Below, one piece after another: positions 1 through 4,437 of a stretch of DNA of 6,361 bases. Both the position numbers and the translations under genes were made by a program. The stretch is from UBA4729 sp039931245 (lineage in GTDB: Bacteria > Patescibacteriota > Saccharimonadia > Saccharimonadales > UBA4665): contig JBDTSH010000003.1 of assembly GCA_039931245.1 (NCBI GenBank), positions 1 to 6,361 of the forward strand, given 5' to 3'. Each line of letters begins with the position of its first letter. Positions within the stretch are counted from its first letter, which is position 1. The notes below the pieces were generated by a model. That model ran no database searches, was not told the origin of the DNA, and worked only from the letters and a program-made list of their open reading frames with translations.

Positions 1-24
1 TGGTGACCCCAAAGAGAGTGGAAC
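1..24 (-). repeat. Partial copy of the tRNA-Glu 3' end (possible attachment-site repeat)
   Basis: These bases match 1004-1027, the T-loop to CCA end of the intact tRNA-Glu gene, at 22 of 24 positions and in the same orientation (differences at 13 and 20). Beyond position 24 the similarity stops: no anticodon arm, D arm or matching acceptor strand can be drawn, so this is not a complete tRNA gene. A duplicated tRNA 3' end about 1 kb from the intact gene is the usual footprint of an element integrated at a tRNA. No integrase is visible, and the window edge hides what lies to the left. A decayed tRNA copy is the main alternative. Confidence 0.6.
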
Positions 25-68
25 ACTTTGCCCAATTGGTCTATACACTAGTATTAACAGATGAGATA

Positions 69-824
69 ATGAACCCCATGAATGATGAACAAAAGCAAAT
101 TGAAGAAGAGGCTAAACGCTGGGTTCGACGCAAAAGCAACCAACGACAACTAATAGCCAAGTTTGCCGATCCTAGCGTATACCCGCCCGTGGATCACCCG
201 GTCATAGTGTTCCTGGCCGGCTCGCCAGGAGCAGGCAAAACTGAATTTATCAAAGGTTTCAAACAAGCCATCACCAAAGCTGTTCAACTTGCGCCAGCTG
301 TGCTTGATCCAGATGCGATTCGTGAACTTCTGCCAGGGTACAACGGCGGTAACTCTCATTTATTTCAGCGACCCGTGGCGATTGCGATAGACGACCTTTA
401 CCGATCGGCATTGAAACACCGTCAGCATATTATTCTCGACGGAACCTTTGCCAATTACGACCAAGCTCATCAGAACATCACCATGGCTCTCGATCGCAGT
501 GACAACATAATGATCTGTTACGTTTTCCAGCACCCCGCAGTAGCTTGGCATTTTACGCAACTACGTGAAGTGGTCGAAGGGCGAAATATTAGAAAGGAAG
601 ATTTTGTGGCAAAATTCGTAGCCGCCAAAGAAACTGTTGACCGCATCAAGGCCACTTTCGGAGACAAAGTCACGCTACATGTCATCCTTAAAGACTACAA
701 AGATACGTCGCAGAACAAAGAGGTTGCTAATGTCTTCCCAAATGCGTCAAGCATTGAGCAATGCATTAATTTCGACTATACTATAGGTACGATTGAAAGG
801 ATTCTAGAAAATGAAGATATTTAA
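69..824 (+). CDS. Zeta-toxin-like P-loop kinase
   Basis: A 251-residue protein with the layout of the zeta toxin family, kinases that phosphorylate UDP-N-acetylglucosamine-type sugars or related small substrates in the cytoplasm. With the start at 69, the Walker A motif GSPGAGKT lies at residues 51-58 after a hydrophobic strand (VIVFLAG). LDPDAIR (79-85) resembles the family's substrate-binding acidic stretch, ILDGTF (122-127) is a likely second strand with an acidic residue, and arginines 166 and 172 in TQLREVVEGR fit the phosphate-contacting arginines. The open frame reaches back to a GTG at 3, but that lies inside the tRNA-like repeat and adds residues unlike the family; ATG 69 or ATG 78 is more likely. 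Neither has a clear ribosome site. GATAAT at 65-70 with a preceding TG could be an extended -10 giving a near-leaderless message from 78. No antitoxin gene is visible upstream. The role as a toxin, rather than a housekeeping sugar kinase, is inferred. Confidence 0.8.
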   Translation: MNPMNDEQKQIEEEAKRWVRRKSNQRQLIAKFADPSVYPPVDHPVIVFLAGSPGAGKTEFIKGFKQAITKAVQLAPAVLDPDAIRELLPGYNGGNSHLFQRPVAIAIDDLYRSALKHRQHIILDGTFANYDQAHQNITMALDRSDNIMICYVFQHPAVAWHFTQLREVVEGRNIRKEDFVAKFVAAKETVDRIKATFGDKVTLHVILKDYKDTSQNKEVANVFPNASSIEQCINFDYTIGTIERILENEDI

Positions 825-960
825 GAAATCTCAACCAGCTAACTTTGGTCAGCTCTCAGAAAAAAAGCAGAAAGAGCTGCTATTAAAGGCTGCCAAATCC
901 GCCAACCAGCAGCAAAAGCAACTAGAATCCAAATACGTCAAACTTCAGCCTCAAAAATAA
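811..960 (+). CDS. Small basic, glutamine- and lysine-rich protein of unknown function
   Basis: This 49-codon frame begins MKIFKKSQPA and ends KLQPQK before TAA. It starts inside the last 14 bases of the zeta-like kinase gene, in another frame. AAGGA at 797-801 sits nine bases before the ATG, a good ribosome-binding site, which together with the overlap supports real, coupled translation. The product has about a dozen lysines, many glutamines and a likely helical centre (residues 15-42). It has no signal peptide, membrane segment or cysteine. I do not recognise a family. Its position makes it a candidate partner of the kinase, perhaps an antitoxin in reversed order, but classical zeta partners (epsilon, PezA) are encoded upstream and look different. 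The terminator at 971-1002 follows directly. Confidence 0.6.
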   Translation: MKIFKKSQPANFGQLSEKKQKELLLKAAKSANQQQKQLESKYVKLQPQK

Positions 961-970
961 CCGTTTAAAA

Positions 971-1002
971 GTAAAAAGCTCACCGTTTAGTGAGCTTTTT
1001 AC
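971..1002. terminator. Bidirectional intrinsic terminator
   Basis: A perfect 13-bp inverted repeat (971-983 with 990-1002) encloses a six-base loop, CGTTTA. The outer stem is an A-run on one arm and a T-run on the other, so each strand reads as GCTCAC hairpin plus U-tract. On the plus strand it ends the kinase and small-protein transcript ten bases after the stop. On the minus strand it ends the tRNA-Glu transcript, beginning one base beyond the encoded CCA. Confidence 0.9.
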
Positions 1003-1003
1003 T

Positions 1004-1078
1004 TGGTGACCCCAAGGAGAGTCGAACTCCTCTTACCAGGATGAAAACCTGATGTCCTAACCGATAGACGATGGGGCC
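1004..1078 (-). tRNA. tRNA-Glu (anticodon UUC)
   Basis: Read on the minus strand, 75 bases fold as a complete tRNA. The acceptor GGCCCCA pairs with TGGGGTC with one G-U pair. The D arm carries GGTTAGGAC, the anticodon stem TCAGG/CCTGG holds the loop TTTTCAT (anticodon TTC), and the T stem AGGAG/CTCCT holds the loop TTCGACT. The discriminator base is A and the CCA end is encoded. A terminator follows after one base. The 3' end is duplicated at 1-24. Confidence 0.97.
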
Positions 1079-1210
1079 GAAGCGGCGAAATGTCAGAGAT
1101 CGTGTGAACGAGACTACCTATTTCGAGAACTTGGTTCCATACCGTAAGGTATGGGCCGGTTACACATTAATACACGTGCGGCAGGGGCTGGTGACAGCTC
1201 GCTGGAGGCT
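1079..1210 (-). other. Probable long 5' leader of tRNA-Glu with a GNRA-type hairpin on the plus strand
   Basis: About 130 bases separate the putative tRNA promoter from the mature tRNA 5' end. The only clear structure is a perfect 7-bp hairpin at 1137-1154 (CCATACC / GGTATGG); its loop is GTAA on the plus strand, a GNRA tetraloop, and TTAC on the minus strand. No tRNA, SRP RNA or other known RNA could be recognised, and the plus-strand open frame here runs antisense through tRNA and surface-gene sequence without a plausible product. It may be trailer or leader RNA removed by RNase P, or an unrecognised small RNA. Confidence 0.35.
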
Positions 1211-1216
1211 CGAGAA

Positions 1217-1245
1217 ATTGTACCATAACAGAGAGAGAATTAAAA
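1217..1245 (-). promoter_or_regulatory. Putative promoter for tRNA-Glu
   Basis: On the minus strand, TACAAT (1217-1222) is preceded by TGG, making an extended -10 element. Seventeen bases further upstream is a weak -35, TTTTAA (1240-1245), which overlaps the T-run of the surface-gene terminator. The start point would be near 1210. The extended -10 is the convincing part; the -35 is poor. Confidence 0.4.
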
Positions 1246-1273
1246 TCCCCCGTTGCACGAAGCCTCGGGGGAT
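1238..1273 (-). terminator. Intrinsic terminator of the LPNTG surface-protein gene
   Basis: On the minus strand, ATCCCCCG (1266-1273) pairs perfectly with CGGGGGAT (1245-1252) across a 13-base loop and is followed by TTTAATT. It lies about 110 bases beyond the surface-protein stop codon and directly before the putative tRNA promoter. The opposite strand lacks a good T-run, so it probably works only leftwards. Confidence 0.8.
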
Positions 1274-1382
1274 CTTAGAGATTTGTCTTAAGAAGCGGTC
1301 AGTCTTTGCTCTCAAACTATTTGCAGACTATCACATAATGTGTGTTAGTGCTAGCGCTTATCCACAGCCTCTGCGGCCTACC

Positions 1383-2834
1383 TTAGCCTTCGCGGCTTAA
1401 GCGACGGCCGAGGAACCAGCGGTAGGCGACGGCGCCGACGGCACTGGTGGCGGCAAATATTCCGATGACACTACCGGCTCCGGTGTTAGGCAAGACAGTT
1501 GCGACGGGCGTCACGGGTGTGGTGGGCGGAGTGACAGGAGTTGCCGGGAAAACAACCGGTTTCTGGCAATTTACGCCAGTGGCGACAATCGTTTTACCAT
1601 TTTGGGTAAAGGTGATGGCCACACTGATGGTTGGCGAAACTTGGCTGACATCAAAGGTGTGCTGTTGGCCAATCACCTTGGTCTGATCGGAGAGTGCTCC
1701 GGTTGAAGTGGTATCGCCCCAATTCACGACGGCATTGACGAAAGTGGCGCCGTTGGCTTGGAACTCAAATTTGCTGACGGTCACTTGACGACCAGCCTGG
1801 GTAATGTCCAAATCGGTACAGACGGGTGTCGTGACACACTTCTCGTTTACTGTGGCACTCGACGTGTTTCCAGGCAAGCTAGTGGCCGTCGTGTTACTGA
1901 CGTTCGTTAAGCTAGCTGGCGTACAAGTCGCGGTCGTGTCATCGGCGCCCACAATGGCCTCGAATTGGAAGACGGTAGTGGTGCCGTTGGCGAGTGAACT
2001 CACGGTCACTCCGTTACTAAAGAAGGATGTACCGGCGATAGCTGCGCCATCTCGGGTGAGGGTGCCCGGGACATAGCTGACGTGAGCCGGCAATTTATCG
2101 CTCACAACTAAGTTCATAACGGGGGCGGCTCCGGTGCTGGCCACCGTCACTCGGTAAATGACGTGAGTACCAGCGGTCACATCGACGTTTTTAGTGAAAG
2201 TAGTGCTTCCCTTTTCAGCGACGAGTTTGTTGAGGGTATAGCTAGGTAGCTTAGGGGTCGGTGTCCGGGTGGGTGTCGCAACAACCGGGTTGCCACAAGC
2301 TGCCAAAATAGCGTATTGGAAGACGCCGTTCTTCATAATGACGAAGGCCGACAAGGAATTGCTCTGAAAAGATACGCTAGGCGGACGCTTGTAAAAAGTC
2401 GTCCCATTGACGGTAACGGTGGTACTGCCACTAATGTTTTGACGGCCCGCGGTAACGGCGCCCGAAGCGACGGCGACGCTGTTGCCTTCGATAAAGACGG
2501 CCCCGCTCTTGGTGACGTGACCGGCGACGGCAGTGCTGCCGATACTTTGGATCGCCGAACTGCTAATACCGAAGGAACTAAAAATATTGTGAATACTGGT
2601 CGCGGAATTGGAGCCATCGCCGTTGTTGTAGCGGCTGATCAGCTGCCCAGTCGTGACGGCACCACAGCGAATAACCGCGTTGGCGTCACAATCCGTAACA
2701 GTATTAAATGATAAGTTTGCGGCGTGAGCAACGGCTGGTGTCAGGGCGTTCCCGCCGACTAATGTCAGAGCCAGAGCGGTCGCGACGAAGGCGGCGTTTC
2801 GAGCAATCTGTTTTACAGTGGTGAAGAGTTTCAT
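1383..2834 (-). CDS. Secreted LPNTG-anchored surface protein with DUF11-like and PKD-like domains
   Basis: A 483-residue exported protein. Residues 1-38 form a Sec signal peptide: basic MKLFTTVKQIARN, a hydrophobic core and AHA before ANLSF. Residues 39-180 are a small-residue-rich domain with cysteines at 49, 57 and 180; I know no formal family name. A Thr/Pro linker (186-197) leads to a DUF11-like beta domain (about 205-330: VDVTAGTHVIYRVTV, NLVVSDKLP). A PKD-like fold with VVNWGDT follows (about 340-424), then a Pro/Thr stalk (430-446). The sortase signal LPNTG at 448-452 precedes a hydrophobic helix and the RWFLGRR tail. The protein is probably cleaved and linked to the wall, where it could act in adhesion. 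An earlier ATG at 2852 exists, but AGAGG lies ten bases before the ATG at 2834, favouring the latter. The paired cysteines suggest disulphides. A second gene with the same tail enters at 6361. Confidence 0.88.
   Translation of the reverse strand: MKLFTTVKQIARNAAFVATALALTLVGGNALTPAVAHAANLSFNTVTDCDANAVIRCGAVTTGQLISRYNNGDGSNSATSIHNIFSSFGISSSAIQSIGSTAVAGHVTKSGAVFIEGNSVAVASGAVTAGRQNISGSTTVTVNGTTFYKRPPSVSFQSNSLSAFVIMKNGVFQYAILAACGNPVVATPTRTPTPKLPSYTLNKLVAEKGSTTFTKNVDVTAGTHVIYRVTVASTGAAPVMNLVVSDKLPAHVSYVPGTLTRDGAAIAGTSFFSNGVTVSSLANGTTTVFQFEAIVGADDTTATCTPASLTNVSNTTATSLPGNTSSATVNEKCVTTPVCTDLDITQAGRQVTVSKFEFQANGATFVNAVVNWGDTTSTGALSDQTKVIGQQHTFDVSQVSPTISVAITFTQNGKTIVATGVNCQKPVVFPATPVTPPTTPVTPVATVLPNTGAGSVIGIFAATSAVGAVAYRWFLGRRLSREG
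1405..1430. repeat. 26-base exact repeat (anchor-tail coding sequence), copy 1
   Basis: Bases 1405-1430 are identical to 6336-6361. Both encode VAYRWFLG plus part of the following arginine codon on the minus strand. Identity includes the synonymous positions, then breaks at the arginine pair (CGT CGC here, CGC CGT in the other copy). The match runs to the window edge, so it may be longer. It marks recent duplication or gene conversion between two surface-protein genes. Confidence 0.95.
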
Positions 2835-2989
2835 AGCAAAGTGGCCTCTCATGAAATTAAGTTAAAGTGACTTACTTTTGGCCCATCAGAAATTTTTGCT
2901 TTTAGATACCATGATGATTCCATAAAAACCACGATCTCGTCAAGCGAAATTTCCCCCTGTAAGCTCCCATCGCACCGAGTGCAAATGTT
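2835..2989 (-). other. Long 5' leader of the surface-protein gene
   Basis: If transcription starts near 2989, the message carries about 155 untranslated bases. Visible elements are a small hairpin, GCAC-TCG-GTGC, near the 5' end, an A/T-rich middle, and a weak AAAGT-AAGTC-ACTTT hairpin shortly before the ATG at 2852. I do not recognise a riboswitch consensus, and there is no T-run that would make an attenuator. It could stabilise the message or bind a regulator; this is speculation. Confidence 0.4.
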
Positions 2990-2995
2990 ACGTTA

Positions 2996-3024
2996 ATAAT
3001 AGCATAATTTTTTCTTAATGTCAA
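2996..3024 (-). promoter_or_regulatory. Strong sigma-70-type promoter of the surface-protein gene
   Basis: On the minus strand, a consensus -35 TTGACA (3019-3024), a 17-base spacer and a -10 TATTAT (2996-3001) are present, with TGC just before the -10 as an extended element. The spacer is A/T-rich. This is the best promoter in the window and predicts high constitutive expression unless repressed. The start would be near 2989. Confidence 0.88.
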
Positions 3025-3282
3025 TATACTTATGCTGTTGGTAACGTCAGTAGTCAGCAACGGTGGCCGATGCCATTACTGGCGCCGAGAATCTGGTCGT
3101 CCCGGCCTGCTCCTTTTGCGAGAGACAACGAGCTAGTCACCGGTTTTGCCGCGTATCTCCGCCTAGGTCGTTGCCAGACATATCCGCATCTAAATAGAGT
3201 CGGGGTGAAGCATCTATGCCCGCCACACTCGTTTTATCGTTGATTATTAGTAGAAACGCCGATGCAAGACTATACTCCAGCC
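3025..3282. other. Intergenic region without a confident gene
   Basis: About 258 bases lie between the divergent surface-protein promoter and the response regulator. No tRNA, terminator or clear promoter with both boxes is seen. A GTG-started 44-codon frame at 3063-3197 contains C-x2-C-x7-H-x2-C, but it lacks a ribosome site, ends with TAG unlike every gene here, and is probably chance. TATACT at 3271-3276 is a candidate -10 for the response regulator. The GC-rich part at 3060-3110 has several short inverted repeats that could fold as RNA. Confidence 0.4.
3271..3276 (+). promoter_or_regulatory. Candidate -10 element for the response regulator (near-leaderless)
   Basis: TATACT ends six bases before the ATG at 3283, which would place transcription start at or beside the A of the start codon. 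No ribosome-binding site precedes that ATG, which fits a leaderless message. No good -35 lies 16-18 bases upstream; TTGATT at 3240 is too far away. A single -10 match is weak evidence. Confidence 0.3.
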
Positions 3283-3678
3283 ATGGCAAAAATATTTATT
3301 GTGGAAGACGACCCACTAATGTCGCGGATGTATCAAAAGATTTTTACGTTTGAAAAGTATGAAGTAGAAATGGCGGGCGATGGCGAAGAAGCCTTGGCTA
3401 AAATACCCGCCTATAACCCCACACTCATTCTGCTCGACGTCATGATGCCCAAGATGAATGGTCTGCAAGTACTGGAAAGACTCAAAGCCGATCCGGCTAC
3501 CAAACATATTCCTGTCATTATGCTGACGAACTTGGCTGGCCATCAGGACGCTGAAACAGCGTTAACCAAAGGTGCCGTCAAATACATAATAAAAAGTGAA
3601 CACGAACCAAAAGAAATTGCCGACATGGTGGGAGAAATAATTTCCGGCTACACCCGCGACGAGATTCCGGTAGCTTAA
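3283..3678 (+). CDS. Stand-alone receiver-domain response regulator
   Basis: A 131-residue cytoplasmic protein made of a single CheY-like receiver domain. The acidic pocket is E8, D9 and D10. The phosphoacceptor is D52 in LILLDVMMPKMNG, the switch threonine is T82 in MLTN, the aromatic switch is Y101 and the conserved lysine is K104. The usual proline after that lysine is replaced by serine (IIKSE). There is no DNA-binding or enzymatic output domain, so it must act by binding a partner or passing on phosphate. The start at 3283 (MAKIFIVEDD) matches the normal receiver N-terminus; an in-frame ATG at 3262 would add seven residues and has no ribosome site either. The likely phosphodonor is the histidine kinase encoded two genes downstream. 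Confidence 0.93.
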   Translation: MAKIFIVEDDPLMSRMYQKIFTFEKYEVEMAGDGEEALAKIPAYNPTLILLDVMMPKMNGLQVLERLKADPATKHIPVIMLTNLAGHQDAETALTKGAVKYIIKSEHEPKEIADMVGEIISGYTRDEIPVA

Positions 3679-3716
3679 CTCCTGGACCCTAGAGACCAGA
3701 TCGGCGGCAGTGTGTC

Positions 3717-3744
3717 TTGACGCTTATGCTACACTTGCATTAAT
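3717..3744 (+). promoter_or_regulatory. Putative promoter of the membrane protein and histidine kinase genes
   Basis: TTGACG (3717-3722) is followed after 16 bases by ATTAAT (3739-3744), with TGC just before it as an extended -10. A second possible -10, TACACT (3730-3735), also carries an upstream TGC but has no matching -35. Transcription would start around 3751, some 25 bases before the ATG at 3775. Read-through from the response-regulator gene is also possible because no terminator lies between 3679 and 3716. Confidence 0.5.
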
Positions 3745-3774
3745 ATATTTTAATAGACAAGGTAGCCGAACGCT

Positions 3775-4437
3775 ATGAGATGGACCTTTATACTCGTTTA
3801 CGTAATCACCTCGGCACTATTTATATTCGCCTTTCGAGTCTTACCCCGAGGCAATATTCGTCGAACATTTTTGGTAATGCTCCTGATGCTTGCTAGTTAT
3901 AAGTTCTATGACATAGCAGGCTCCGCTATCACTCCACTCTGGTTTCGCCACCTACCAGTCTATTTGGGTGAAGTAGTTTTTTACTTTTTCATCGTCCTCT
4001 ATGGCAAAAAATACATCGAATTGGAGACTACACCGAAGCAAAAGTCGTGGCATCAGGGCAGCGCCGTGCACTTAAGTACGCTTTTAGTCATTCCCGCTGT
4101 ATATTCTCACCAGCTAACATTATTCGGTTACATGACTGAGCAAGGCTTGCCGCACATCCTGACTCTGCCGCTATTTATCTTGTTCGTAGCGCTACTGCGC
4201 CTTCGCTTTGGACTTTATGAGAGTAGGTATAGTGTCCCCCTGAACTGGTTTATTGCCGCGGCTGGCGCTTGGATAATGATCCATATTTCGGAGTTCCTGT
4301 TGGAAAGCCAAAAAATATCTCCCGGGCTGGCTGTACACAATGAATATTTTGAACTGGCCTGGTACTCACTTGGCGTTATATTATTTTGGGTAGGTTTAGT
4401 AAGTTTCAGAAAGATCAATCATGCGCACTCGTCGTAA
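3775..4437 (+). CDS. Seven-helix integral membrane protein, possible sensor subunit
   Basis: A 220-residue hydrophobic protein that I cannot assign to a named family. Seven membrane helices can be drawn at about 4-23, 30-47, 58-77, 97-119, 126-146, 155-176 and 191-211. Basic loops after helices 3 and 5 and the positively charged C-terminus (FRKINHAHSS) suggest an outside N-terminus and an inside C-terminus. Polar residues within or at helix edges include E66, H99, H170, E173 and H188, which could bind a ligand or metal; this is speculation. No enzyme motif is visible. The stop overlaps the start of the histidine kinase gene by 17 bases, implying coupled translation. The size and topology recall the seven-helix input domains fused to some histidine kinases, so it may act as a detached sensor for the kinase. 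AAGG at 3759-3762 is a weak, distant ribosome site. Confidence 0.75.
   Translation: MRWTFILVYVITSALFIFAFRVLPRGNIRRTFLVMLLMLASYKFYDIAGSAITPLWFRHLPVYLGEVVFYFFIVLYGKKYIELETTPKQKSWHQGSAVHLSTLLVIPAVYSHQLTLFGYMTEQGLPHILTLPLFILFVALLRLRFGLYESRYSVPLNWFIAAAGAWIMIHISEFLLESQKISPGLAVHNEYFELAWYSLGVILFWVGLVSFRKINHAHSS

Noticed and set aside
1332..1342. Palindrome CACAT-A-ATGTG as an operator
   Set aside because: It lies in the 3' untranslated region of the surface gene, not near a promoter, and a 5-bp half-site is expected by chance.
1358..1366. Perfect DnaA-box match TTATCCACA
   Set aside because: Only one clear box is present, with no cluster and no adjacent A/T-rich unwinding region or dnaA/dnaN gene. 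A single 9-base match in a window this size is unremarkable.
1071..1400. 109-residue plus-strand open frame
   Set aside because: It begins within the antisense of tRNA-Glu, crosses the surface-gene terminator and ends inside the surface gene's 3' end. No ribosome site or recognisable domain.
2316..2711. 131-residue plus-strand frame antisense to the surface-protein gene
   Set aside because: It is a shadow of a strongly supported coding sequence with signal peptide and sortase signal; low-complexity Gly/Asp/Ala composition arises from antisense Thr/Val/Ala codons.
2971..2981. GCACCGAGTGC hairpin reminiscent of a tracrRNA terminal hairpin
   Set aside because: Only a 4-bp stem, with no CRISPR repeats, anti-repeat or cas gene in the window. 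The resemblance is superficial.
3679..3716. Terminator after the response regulator (CTGG...CCAG)
   Set aside because: The stem is only 4 bp with a 10-base loop and no T-run follows.
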